DNA of 64,000 nt from Syngnathus acus (lineage: Eukaryota; Chordata; Actinopteri; Syngnathiformes; Syngnathidae): contig NC_051099.1 in NCBI RefSeq assembly GCF_901709675.1, forward strand, positions 3,968,001 to 4,032,000, given 5' to 3'. Positions 47,662 to 58,784 of the stretch are shown one piece after another. Each line of letters opens with the position of its first letter. The first letter of the stretch is position 1. The notes beneath the pieces are model-generated. The model was not told where the DNA came from and did no database searches. It saw only the letters and a list, made by a program, of their open reading frames with translations. The position numbers and the translations under genes are program-made.

Positions 47662-49058
47662 ATGCGAGTGAGCCGCTCCAACGTCCTGCTGGGGTGCGTG
47701 CTCCTTTGCTCCGCCTCCCTGCTCTACCTGGGCTTGAGTGGGTTGGACTGCCCCCCCGCAAGCCGGCGCTCCCGCTGGGCAGAACTCCATCGGGGCTCGG
47801 CCAATCCCAACGCTTCGCTGGGCGAGCACCTTCCTGAAGACACACCCCTCATCTTCATCGGAGGCTTTCCCCGCAGTGGCACCACCCTGATGCGGGTCAT
47901 GCTGGATGCCCACAAGGCCGTGCGCTGTGGGGAGGAGACCCGCGTCATCCCCCGACTGCTCACCATGCGCGCCTCCTGGAGCCGCTCCGCCAAGGAGCGC
48001 TTACGCCTGGACGAGGCCGGTGTCACCGACCAGGTCCTGGACTCGGCCGTGCGCGCCTTCCTCCTCGAGGTGATGTCATCACGGGCATGACTGTGGGGAC
48101 GTCTCGTATTTACGTTGCAGCTGGGGGCATCTCCCTTGTGGTTGTTGACATTTTTGTTGCTGTCCTTGTGGCCAAACGTATATGTGCTTCAGGTTATCGT
48201 GGGCCACGGCGAGCCGGCGCCTCGTCTGTGCAACAAAGATCCCTTCGCCTTGAAGTCGCTGACTTACTTGGCTCACATCTTCCCTAAGAGCAAGTTTGTG
48301 TTGATGGTGCGAGACGGACGCGCCTCGATACACTCCGTCATCTCACGCAAGGTGAGCCCCCGCTGCCGTGTGCTAGCAAAGCGCTGTGTGGTGCCCAATG
48401 AGTCTGACCTTGAGTCCCTCAGGTGACCATCTCGGGCTTCGACCTGAACAATCCACGCGACTGCCTGACCAAGTGGAGCAACGCGGTGGAGACCATGTTC
48501 AACCAGTGCGTGGCGGCCGGTCCTGAGCGCTGCTTACCAGTGCGCTACGAGCACTTGGTGCTGCATCCTGAGCGCGAGATGCGTCAGCTGCTGCGCTTCC
48601 TGGAGCTCCGCTGGGACCCGGCCGTCCTGCACCACGAGGAGCTCATTGGCAAAGCCGGCGGCGTCTCGCTCTCCAAGTGAGTCGGGGTCTTCCGGGCTAG
48701 TGCCAGAAACTGCACAAGGCAAATCATTTGCATGTATTGTGACGCATGCTAGGGTGGAGCGCTCGACGGACCAGGTAGTGAAGCCGGTGAACACTGAGGC
48801 GCTGGCCAAGTGGGTGGGCCACATCCCCGACGACGTGGTGGAGCACATGGCCGAGGTGGCGCCCATGCTGGCGCGACTCGGCTACGACCCACGGGCCAAC
48901 CCGCCCGATTATGCCCGCGCGCCGCCGCTCTCCAACCCGGCGCTGGTAAGTCACAGTGTCACAGTATCTTAGCCTTCCTGTCACTGAACGGCTTTGTTGC
49001 CTCTCGCTCGTTTTCTCCTCAGCCTTGGAAGGTGGCAGAACCTTCCGGAGCCGCTTAG
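47662..49058 (+). CDS. tpst1: Protein-tyrosine sulfotransferase, TPST1-like
   Basis: A Golgi type II membrane enzyme that transfers sulfate from PAPS to tyrosines of secreted and membrane proteins. Five exons (47662-48069, 48193-48351, 48423-48676, 48753-48945, 49023-49058) give about 349 residues. A short cytosolic N-terminus MRVSRSN precedes a signal anchor ([20 protein letters not shown]). The 5'-PSB loop is [14 protein letters not shown], then [10 protein letters not shown] (catalytic Glu), [30 protein letters not shown] (3'-PB), [11 protein letters not shown] and [17 protein letters not shown]. The C-terminus after [10 protein letters not shown] is short. TPST1 and TPST2 are similar; I chose TPST1 because of the crcp neighbour. 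Confidence 0.88.
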
Positions 49059-50007
49059 AGAACAGAAGAAGGCAGCAGAACTTTCTGGTCGCTACAACGT
49101 GCAAACGCTGCGGATCCCAGATGCACCTTAAAGGCCCTCTTCCTGTACCGCCCGCCCGCCTGCCCACCACAGCTCGCCAACATCTTTCTGCCTTTTTTTT
49201 TTAATTTCCCCCCTTTTTTCTTGTGGCTGTTTGTGGACTCGTACGACATCCGTTGTCGCCATCGTGGATCTGCAAGATCTGTGACCTCGTTGCCAATGTG
49301 AACCACTCGCTGGACTTTTTAAAGACTATTTTCTTAATAAATTATTACAAAAGAGCGATGGGCACCTTACCCTTTCTGGTGGCGGGCGGGCGGGTCTACT
49401 CGCTCGTGCATGTCGATACGGTCTCATTACTGCACAGCTCGTCTACGTGGTTACAAACGAGTCAATAAACACAAATCAAAAACACATCATGGAGGTGTTG
49501 CTTTATTTAGCAGTTAACTTTAGCATTAGATGGCGCACCTGAATCCATGGACATATTCACATTTGTGACCCCACGGCCTGTTTACTTCCTAATATAAGTT
49601 GAGAAGAAAACTAATCTTCCCACACTGGAAGCAGTTCTACAAGTTCATTTACATCAAATCCATGAATTGGAAAGTGGAGGGTGCCTTGAGATAAGAGTGC
49701 CTCCACTTATAAAATGAGGAAAAAAGGACTCTGCTAGCCACCTCAACCAGAAGGAATTATTTTTGCTTCATTTGATTTTGCCGAATGTCAAACTTGCCTT
49801 TTTTTTTTTTTTTTCCCTGACATGATTGCAATGTGTTGTAATTTTACATCAATCTTCCAATCTTGATTCAAGTTTACTTTTGCTGTTGTCATAATATGAT
49901 GAGGTAATTTTCAGAGTCTAAATGATAACTTTCATGAAAATGAATTTGACGTGGTTTAAGTGGACGTGTGAAGCTACTTGGTGAAGTCTCGGTTCCGATC
50001 TCTCCCG
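49059..50007. other. Convergent 3' UTRs of tpst1 and htatsf1
   Basis: tpst1 has AATAAA at about 49336 and at 49464-49469. A minus-strand AATAAA for htatsf1 is at 49502-49507 (TTTATT on +). The last two signals face each other 32 bases apart. The rest is AT-rich without ORFs of note. Confidence 0.6.
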
Positions 50008-51930
50008 TCAAGCGTTGTCATCGTCATCGCTCCCCGCCAGGCTGCTGTCGGTGGACTTGGCGTCATCGTCGTCCTCTTTTTTGCCTTCCTGCGTTTTGTC
50101 AGGCTGCGGCTGCGATGTGTTTTTTGGCGGCGCGGCGCTGGACGCCTCTGTGGCGCCACCCGGTGGGAGGTTGGGACCTCCGCCCTGCTGCGCCCCCTCC
50201 AGGAAAGACGACCAACCTTTCAGGCGCTCTTCACGTTCACGGCTCGTCTCCTCCACCTTCAACACAAACAAGCTCATCATCACCATGACAACGACAAACT
50301 GTGTGTCTTCATCAATGAAGAAGCCAATTGTGTATCCAAAGGCACCCCCCTACTCGCACACACCTGATAGTCGGTGGTGCCGTCCCACAGCTGCGCGCTA
50401 AGCTGGCGACCTCCGAACCAGCGCCCGTGGAAGGACAGGATACAGGCGTCGGCATGCTCCTGCTCCTTGAAGGCCACTGAGGCCACGCCGTCCGGATGCC
50501 TCTGCCCGAGCACAACAACCGCTACCAGCTCGCTGTCTCAAGCGGCCAAATCGGACGCCGGCGCCGGCCACTCACGTCAAACAGGATGACCTTCTTGACC
50601 TCGCCGAACTTCTCGCACTCTGAGCGCAGGTCTTCGCGGTATTCGTTCAGAACCAGAGGGTCCTCCTCAAAGTCAGTCGGATGAAACATATTCCTGATGA
50701 TGACGACCTTTTCGTGTCGCTTCCTGGCGTCTCCTTGCTTCTCGGGCCTCCAGTCCAACTGCCTGCTCGGACACAAACGCGCAACACGTCAACGTCACAA
50801 TGACGGGATGCACGCACGCGTACACGGTGCCCACTTTTGCTGCATCTGCATCTTCTTGCGGTAGTCCTTGTTCTTTTTCTTCTTCTTGCTGGCGTCGTAT
50901 TGGCCTTTGAGTTGGAAGCGAGCCGCCTCCACGTGCACTTTGTAGCCTCTGATCTCGGACTCGTCCATAAGACGCACAGCCAACTCCACCGACTCCCTCT
51001 GAACACCCACGCAAACACACAAATTTCATCACATTGGTTTCAACGATAGAAACAAATCTCTGTAATGTTCTACTCCATAAAAACAACTTGCACTCAAAAG
51101 AATTCAGAGTCCCATTAGAGGATGTGGGCTGGCACGACCTTGAGGTAGCAGCAGAGTCCGTCTCCTTTCAGGTTGCCGTCTTTGTCCTTGTACAGTTTGA
51201 CTTTGTAGTCTTCAGTGATGGGGTCTCTCATGACGATGCCGCACTTGGACATCAGCTCCACAAATTCCTCAGTGCTGGTGTCTGGGGGCAGGCCTGCAAT
51301 CAAGCGATGGCCAATCAGGGAAAGAGGACAAAGACAAAATGCATCCAGCACAAACGGAAAGCGCATGACCCACCGGACACGTACACGTTGGTGTTCTTGG
51401 TGTCCTCCATGTCGAACCAGCCTGAAACACACATTGGACATGCCGTCATGATTAGCATTAGCACCATAACTGTCGTCATCATCATGGCCTCACCCGGATC
51501 CGGTTTCCTCTTTTCTCCTTTGCGCTTGCCGTCTACGCCTGTGCTTGTCTGCTGCTCCGATATCGCCTCTTCCTCAGCTGCTGGCCGCTTCTCCCCTTCT
51601 GTGGCGACGGGCTTAGTGGCGGCGGCGGCGGCGGCAGCAGCGGCGTCAGGGTTGCCTTCCTGATTGAAGCCGTAGTTAGCCTGGTACGCCGCCATGAAGT
51701 CCTCTGTAATCTGCACACAACATGGTCAACGCGGGACTCTCAAGACACGCGATTACGGCGTGCGGTCATACTTTGGGGAACCAAGCTTTCTTGTCGTGGT
51801 CCCAGTCGTACACTGTGCCGTCGTTGGGGTCCGTGTACGTGAACGGATTGGAGGCATCATGGCTTGTCTTGCTGTACAGCTCCTGAAGGCGCAGCTGCTC
51901 CTCAAACTCCTTGTTGGCCTTGCCGCTCAT
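50008..51930 (-). CDS. htatsf1: HTATSF1 (Tat-SF1), U2 snRNP-associated factor
   Basis: A host nuclear factor that binds SF3B1 within the 17S U2 snRNP and is linked to transcription elongation. The start at 51930 gives MSGKANKEFEEQLRLQELYS, then NPFTYTDPNDGTVYDWDHDK with AWFP, an Ala run (51610s), and RRM1 (NVYVSGLPPDTSTEEFVELM, with KLYKDKDGNLKGDGLCCYLK). A Lys-rich link (DASKKKKKNKDYRKKM, then QLDWRPE) precedes RRM2/UHM (VVIIRNMFHPTDFEEDPL, with HPDGVASVAFKEQEHAD and GRWFGGRQLSAQLWDG). After the UHM only about 80 residues remain, ending GSDDDDNA; the human protein has an acidic tail of several hundred residues. Roughly eight exons, all in frame. Divergent from bod1. Confidence 0.93.
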
Positions 51931-52882
51931 CTGCACCCACAGCGTGTATATTATCTGTCAGTTACTATTATTAATTAATCAATAAATCGGATGATCATGC
52001 ATCTTAGTTTTCATTTCTTTATTGAAAAAACAGGACAGTAATTGAAATTAAGAGTGCAAACAATGAACAGAAAACAATTACTGTAACGTCCAATATTTAT
52101 TCAGTAAAATTCTAATGTAAATGTCAAAATTTCATGTATTTAATTTCAAATATTCTTCTCAATGAATTTAATCTAATTTGCACCACCCTCACTCGACTAT
52201 TATTTTATTTATCCATTTGTAAATATTACAAATATGCCACAAAGTGGATTAATAGCAATATAACAATACATAAGTGCAGCAGATTTGGTCGTAAACGCAA
52301 TTCAATGCTCCCTCGTTCTGCGTGTCAACAAACTGAGAAGGACTTTGGGAGTTATTTTGGTGCATGGACGTGTTTTCTATTTTGAACAGCACACGCGCAA
52401 TTGATGCTAACTTAGCATCACTGCGTTAGCCTTGCCTTTCTGCAGCGTTGGACGTCTGAATGGCGGCGAAAAGCTGCGGGGGTCAGCGCAACGAGCTCCT
52501 CGTTGGCATTCTTTTGGAACTAATAGTTTTGTTAGAATTCTTTGACGACTGAAGACGCTGAGCTAATGTCTCGTTCGAGGCTTCATTCGCGGTGAGGCTT
52601 GAATGAAGCTCTTCCGGCGCCAAAGTCCAACTGCGCATGCGTGTCTATTCTAAGACTCGGCCGCTTGATTTGTTGCACTGGCGACCTTGCGTTGACAAAG
52701 AGTTACACTCGAGGCAACGGCCACTCCGCCCGCCCGTGTGGTTCAGGGAGTTATATCGGTTGCACCCACTAAAGCCAAACAATCGGGCTAGCTTGTAGCC
52801 AGTAAGCTTGCCCTGATGGCTAGCCAGTAGCTTAGCTTGTCTTTTCGTGGAATCTGTTGTCATTCGTGCAAATCTGCGGACG
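51931..52882. promoter_or_regulatory. Shared upstream region of htatsf1 and bod1
   Basis: The left part (51940-52400) is AT-rich and probably an intron or 5' UTR of htatsf1. The right part (52400-52880) is GC-richer with mixed-strand promoter character. A bidirectional arrangement is inferred from geometry. No ORF with support. Confidence 0.4.
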
Positions 52883-53620
52883 ATGGCGGAGGCCGGCGGA
52901 GGCCTGGATCCGGCCAGCTTGCCCCCGGGGGACCCGCAGCTCATTGCCATGATCGTGGAGCACCTGAAGAACCGAGGCTTGTTCGACGAGTTCCGACGAG
53001 ACTGCCTGGCGGACGTTGACACCAAGGTAAGCCCACTCACGCTAAACCAATAGTGCAGCACAGTTTAAAATGATCATATTTCCCACTCTTTGGATTCCAT
53101 AAATGTATTCATATATTTTTTTGCCATTTTATTTGTGCCAAAATGGCCATGAAGAAGCTGTGAAAGCCAACCAGGCTGTTGTTGAATTTGTTGCACAGTC
53201 CTAAGTGTCGTCATTGTTGCTGCTTGTAGCCGGCCTACCAGAACCTCCGTCAGAAGGTAGACAATTTTGTGACGACGCACCTGAGCACTCAGGAGTGGAA
53301 GCCGTCCATCAACAAGAACCAGATGAGGAACGGACTCAGACAAAGCGTGGTCCAGTAAGTCACTGCTGTTTGCTCTGCCCATTTGCTGCAATTTTTGTGT
53401 GTATGTGACCTTGGTTACAATTTGTGTGTGGAGGTCAGGCATGTTGGAGTCGGGGGTTGACCGGATCATCACTCAGGTTGTGGACCCAAAGATGAACCAT
53501 ACCTTTAGACCGCATATCGAGACGGCCATCCATGACTTCATTTCAGGAGAAAAGAAGGATGACAGTGCCGTTGGAGCTTCAGAGCAACCAGAACCATCTG
53601 AGGGACCCAAAACACCTTAG
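52883..53620 (+). CDS. bod1: BOD1, biorientation of chromosomes in cell division 1
   Basis: A kinetochore protein that inhibits PP2A-B56 and is needed for chromosome biorientation. The start at 52883 gives [20 protein letters not shown], then [20 protein letters not shown] with CLADVDTK (exon 1). Exon 2 (about 53230-53354) gives [20 protein letters not shown], then [20 protein letters not shown]. Exon 3 gives [20 protein letters not shown] with [15 protein letters not shown], then a short tail ending EGPKTP. The conserved FAM44/BOD1 core is intact. Human BOD1 and STC2 are neighbours on 5q35, matching the next gene. Confidence 0.95.
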
Positions 53621-54710
53621 AAGGGAACTAAAGCTCCAGTTTTATTTGATTGCAAGAATATTTTGTATGCATGTTGTCACATGGGCCAATGGGAATGCGG
53701 ATTTTGCTTGCTGCCAGGCAGGACACGGGGTGTGGACGAGATGATGGTGACGTTAACACGTGCGACAATTTCGCTCTGAACATTCCGTGTTGACTTTCCC
53801 TCTCATGGACCCCAAAGCGGGTCACGTGATCGTCACATGCCGTAAACATGTTTGCATTGTGCGTCACACGCACGTGCATGCAATCAACTTCATGGAACTA
53901 CGCTAACTTCACCTTTGTTCCTGCAAATGAAGGAAATTGATTATCAAAATGAGACATTTTCTAATCCCTTTTTCTATTTCCAAACTACAGTGGTGCCTTG
54001 ACGTATGAGTTCAAGTTGTTGCTCGACTACGCTTGGAACACAGATTTTTTTTTTGTAATATTTTCTTTTTTAAGGAAAATAGCACTCTAATAAAAACATT
54101 GAGGAATAAAAAAAAAAAAAAGCGTCAATGGATCATTCATTGTGCAGCGGGCTGCGCTCGCATGACTGAGGGTCAGAGGTCACGGTGCTCAAAGTCAAAA
54201 CAGTGCTCTGAAGTGAAGATGAACCTTGACCCCTGACAGAAGTACAATAATACGATATAGACAGAAAAACAAGAGCGATAACATCAGGAGTTTTGCTTGA
54301 CCTCGTCGTAAGGCACAATAACAACACCACATTCACCGAAACGGCCGCGTCATCTTCTCAGGTGGTCAGCGTGCATCAGTGCGTTTTCCGTGTAGCACCA
54401 TCAATCTGCTCCTATGGAGTCCTCCAAAAAAGTCAGACGTATATAGGAGTCCCTTAAGGGAAAATTCCACACGGAATGATTAATCATCAATATTAGAGAC
54501 AGAACTTGCACACAGTCCAGTTGTCACCTTGAGCGCGTGCGCGTCACTGCTGCTGCTGTGCCATTGGCTGTCGCTCTGGTGACCGCTCACAGTCGGCCCG
54601 TGAGCGCGCGAAGATATATAAAAAGCGCGACCGCTACTAGCGCAAGGGGAAAAACACACAAGACTCGGAGCACGGTGGACCCTCGCCGGAAGCGCTTGCA
54701 TGAGCGCAAC
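53621..54710. other. bod1 3' UTR and stc2 upstream region
   Basis: No coding exon is seen. A run of T near 54046 and of A near 54108 are present. The last 110 bases form the stc2 core promoter and 5' UTR. Confidence 0.5.
54615..54625 (+). promoter_or_regulatory. stc2 TATA box
   Basis: TATATAAAAAG about 95 bases before the stc2 start codon. A transcription start near 54645 is inferred, leaving a short 5' UTR. Confidence 0.7.
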
Positions 54711-55995
54711 ATGGACAGACATGAGCAGCTGCTGCATTTTTTTCTTCTTGCGGTTCTGCTGCTCCCCTCGAGCCTATACGTCTGCGCCTCGGAACCCTCC
54801 CGTGACGTCACGGATAAGCACGTTCCGAAACGGCGACTGACTCTGCAGGGCACAGGTAGGTGCTTTTGCGTTTTTGTTGCAAGACATTTAATGACCTAGA
54901 TTTTTTTAGCACATTTTTCCTCCTGATGAGAGAAACCTGACAATCACAATTCAAACCAATCAAACGTGCTGAATCGGAATAATTGTTTTAGTCCATATAG
55001 AAACATGAAAAAAGACAATGTTGAAGTGGCCATGCAGTAAATCAGAGTAATATTAATTAATGTAACACCATCAATCATCTGTGCCTCTCAAACTTTACAC
55101 AAGGTATAACACCCAAGAAAGTCTTACTTGGTTTAAAGGAGAACTATCATGTCAATGCTAAGATGTACGATTGTTGTCCAGTGGACATCCAGAGCTGCCT
55201 GGCGACTTCAGGCGAGGCCGGCTGCGAGACCTTTCGGTGCTTGGACAACACCTCATGCAAGATCGACGGCCTGCATCGCATCTGCGTCACGCTGCTCCAG
55301 CACGCCGGACGATACGAGGCCCAGGTGACGCAAACACTCGGACCTGCACTGGATCGCGATGTTGTGTCGCCAACCGTGTGTTTGGCATCTCAGGGCAAGT
55401 GGCGGGTGAAGGAGTCTCTCCGCTGCCTGTCTTCGGGCCTCCGTCAGCGGCTAAGCTGTGCCGGTCGGCGCTGCGCGGCCGTGAAGGATTTGCTCTCGGC
55501 GCTGCAGAGGGAATGCTTCGCCAAACATCAGCTGTGTCTCGCAGTTCGGGACCACGAGGACACCCTGGGGAGCTTGGTCCATTTCCACCTGCTTTTCCCA
55601 CCGGGGTGAGTTTTGTTCAGAATCACCCTACCTGAGCTATGTAGTAGGTCATGCTTTTGCAAAGTGTAGTGAGTATTGGTGATTCTAATTAGTGCTTTCA
55701 AAACCCAAATGCTTGTCATAATAACTTGCAAAAAAAAAAAATCTGGATTTTGCGGCGTGCACTATTGCAAATGAGCAATTTCTGCTCCTGCAGGCCGCAC
55801 ACCGAGCTCATCAACTTCCTGTTGAGGTGCGGCGACGACGTGGGTCCCTGGGTGGCACGCCGCCTCCGAGCGCAATGCCGAGACCACTGGGGGGCGCTGT
55901 GCGACATCCTCGCCGTCACCTGCACCCGCAACCGCACCAGCACCGAGCCAACCGTAGCCGGACAACTGACGTCTGACAATGTCACCAGGCATTAA
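54711..55995 (+). CDS. stc2: Stanniocalcin 2
   Basis: A secreted, disulfide-linked glycoprotein hormone of calcium/phosphate balance that in mammals also inhibits PAPP-A. Four exons (54711-54855, 55182-55324, 55394-55605, 55794-55995) give 233 residues. The start at 54711 yields a signal peptide (MDRHEQLLHFFLLAVLLLPS, then SLYVCA). The core has VDIQSCLATSGEAGCETFRC, an N-glycosylation site in LDNTSC, HRICVTLLQHAGRYEAQGKW, LQRECFAKHQLC, and ELINFLLRCGDDV with CRDHWGALCDILAVTC. The last block is STC2-like, not STC1. It ends soon after at SDNVTRH, so the long His-rich tail of mammalian STC2 is absent. An upstream ATG at 54700 is out of frame. Two stanniocalcin-2 copies are possible in teleosts. 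Confidence 0.9.
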
Positions 55996-56449
55996 TAGTG
56001 ATGTTGAGATTTTGAGTGACGTTTCAGAACGAACAGAACCTGTGACGTTGAATTAAACTCGAAAGTTTCCACCCCGCCCGACAATAAGCGCCCACCCGCA
56101 TCCAGGAAGTGGTTTAAAAAAATCAAGACTCTTTCAAACACACACTGAATGTTTTTGTTGTACAATAAACTTTTACCTCCGCCAATTAACTTGTACCTGT
56201 AAATGGAACAAGCCTCAATTGTGTTGATCCTATCTTTGAATCTGTCGGATGATGTCTTCACGCCTATTTTGGAAATTCTGTGCTTTTGACGGCTGTGCGC
56301 GTGCAGGACACTTAAATGGAAGCCGGTGACGTCATTGCCGGAGCAAATGACTGGCATCGAAACCGGAAAAACGAGTTTGGAAACATTCTTGCAGCTGGAA
56401 GTGTTCTTAAAGTGATTCACCTGCTTGTCGTTCCTTCATTTGAGTCGCG
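55996..56449. other. stc2 3' UTR and upstream region of the next gene
   Basis: No coding evidence. It holds the stc2 3' UTR (AATAAA near 56164) and the short upstream region of the BICDL2-like gene. Confidence 0.5.
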
Positions 56450-58784
56450 ATGAACTACTCGAGGCAGCAGCCCCCCGCCTATCGGGACCCGGACTTCTCT
56501 GCAGACTTTTCGGAACTGAACTGGCGTCTTCGTCCCAATCCGCGCATGAGCGCCACCGAACAGCTGTACTGCTCCCTCAGCAGGTTACCGTCCAAATCGA
56601 GCCGGCCAGTTACCGACAAGCCACTCCGCCGAACTGCTTCGTTCTCGGAGACGGAGGATGACGGCCCAAGCGTTCCGGGCTCTGCCGGCCACTCACGCGT
56701 CCCCGACGCGTCCGGTTCCGACGGAGCCCCAGATCAGGAGCGCTCCGATTCCCCGACATTGGAGGGGGGCGACACCCCTTTCCAGAGGAGCTACGGGACC
56801 CTGCCCGATCTCATTAACAGCGGCAGGCCGCTCAGCAGGCGCAGGACCGTCGGACATGTCAATGACACGGTAGGTAGGCAACGCTGGCAACATTATGGCC
56901 GTCAAAAGGGTCCTGGAAATGTTGTTGTTTTCTAAAAGTGCTTTGGTTGGATGTCATGGAATTCTTAGTTCAGCGACCCATGGCTTGGTGTTGATGGGAA
57001 ATAGTGAAATTAAAATCAGTATATTTTAAGTGGCTCAAATTTGACAGTGATTTGTTGCAGCTGAAAGAGGTGCGTCGGGAGGTGGAGCTGTCGCGAAGGC
57101 GCAGCATGAAGCTCAAGGCCCAAGTAGACAAACTGCAGGAGAGCCGACACGGACCCAAATGGAGTCAAGACCAAGAGCGGGTAAGTCCACGCGCGAAACG
57201 GGGCAAGGAAACGTCTTTAACGTGCGTGGCCACCTTTAGGAGGTGCTGTCCATCTTGCGGCTGATGCAGCAGATGGCGACGGACTCGGGGTCCCGCCTCC
57301 CTGAGCCGCTTCCCTCCGGCGAAAACCGCTTGGACACCGCCCTGGCCCAGCTGAAGGACATTGCCCGCAAAATGGCCGTCAGCGGGATCGCTAAAAAGGT
57401 TTTTTATGCTTTTATCATGCTGCTTGACTCACTTTGACGTCGACCCTCAACCTCTACGGCCGCTATCCTGCACGCTTGAGATGTTCCACCTCCTCCAGCA
57501 CAGCCCATTCTAATGATCAGGTTCTTGCAAAGCTTGCCGATGAGCTGACCTTTTGAATTAGGTGTGTTAGGAGGAGAGAAACATCCCAAACATGGATGCC
57601 AGTGCACGCAAGGGTGCATGCAGCCTTTGACCTTTAATATTTAAATGGCCTTACAAAAGCAAAACCTGAAAAGGTGGGCAGATCTTAGGTAAGCGCACAG
57701 GAATGTTGGCGGGCCTCCTTCTGGTCTGTTGCAATGTGGACCAACCAGTTCCAGCTTAAATGTTTGTTTCAAGTGTGAGTGATCGATGTGTGCGTTGAGG
57801 GGGACCTCGCGTGAAAGATGTAAAGGTAAAGTAACGCCTGGCCGTGCCTTCAGGATGCCAAGTCGACGGGAGGAAGCGGCTCGGCGGACAGCGCCCTGCT
57901 GCAACAGGCGCTGAGAGATCGAGACGACGCTATGGAGAAGTGAGTGACCCGAGCGGACGCCCGTCCTTCGCTTTGTGCGGCGGCTAACGTGCGCTGCGCC
58001 GCTTGCGGCAGGAAGAAAGCCATGGAGGCGGAGCTTCTGCGCAGTAAGTCGGAGATGATGCTGCTCAACAACCAGCTACTGGAGGCTGCGCAGAAACGCT
58101 TGGAGCTCTCACTGGAGGTGGAGGCCTGGAAGGTGAGTCATCAAACCCGTTTGCATCAAACCCGCCCTAGGTGTCAGAGCCATGGAGAAAATTGAAGAAC
58201 TTCACGCGTTGCCAAAAGCTAACCAAAAAACGGACACCTTTTGTTTAGCACGCTGGTTAAGTTGTTGGGCTGTTAAAGACACGCCCGGCGACGCCTTTTT
58301 AGATACAGCAAGGCGTGACGGAAAATGGGAGCTCGCCTAAGCACGGAATCCTGCGTCGCCCTACTGAATGTGCAAACGGGCGCTCTGGCTGAAGATTGCC
58401 CGTTCCTCATTTGGGCTCCAACTTTTCTGCTTTTTTCAGGACGATGTGCAGCTGCTGCTGCACCAGCAATTGCTGCTACAGCAGCAGGTGGATCAGAACC
58501 AGAAGAAGCCCTCACGTATGGGCATCCTGAGGAGGAACAAGCCGCCAGTGCAGCGGCCTGCCAACTTCCCGGTGGCGCCCGCACCCGCCTCACCCGCCTC
58601 GCCCGTCTCACCCACGCACAACTCCACCCAGAACTTCTTCAGCCGCCCTCAGCTGTCGCCCACCTCGCCCGCCCAGGCCACCTCCGGTTGGAAGAAGTGG
58701 AATAAAAGCAACGGGGGGCGACCCTCAGTGGAGGCGCCCCAGCGCAGGGAAGACGACGGCTTCCAGGTGGTCTCGCTCGACTGA
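56450..58784 (+). CDS. BICD-family-like coiled-coil protein (BICDL2-like)
   Basis: The start at 56450 gives MNYSRQQPPAYRDPDFSADF, then a Ser/Pro-rich N-terminus with YGTLPDLINSGRPLSRRR. Coiled-coil exons follow: LKEVRREVELSRRRSMKLKA (about 57061-57180), EVLSILRLMQQMATDSG (about 57240), ALLQQALRDRDDAMEKKKAM, SEMMLLNNQLLEAAQKRLEL and SLEVEAWKDDVQLLLHQQLL. The pattern ..L.DRD.A..KA..M..EL...LE.WQDDMQ..I.QQL.. is shared with the C-terminal coiled coil of BICDL1/BICDL2, dynein-Rab6 adaptors. A Pro/Ser-rich tail (ASPASPVSPTHNS) ends DDGFQVVSLD. The N-terminal coiled coil of BICDL proteins with the dynein-binding box is not evident. The family call is by C-terminal resemblance; it could be a diverged paralogue such as bicdl2l. 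Confidence 0.5.
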
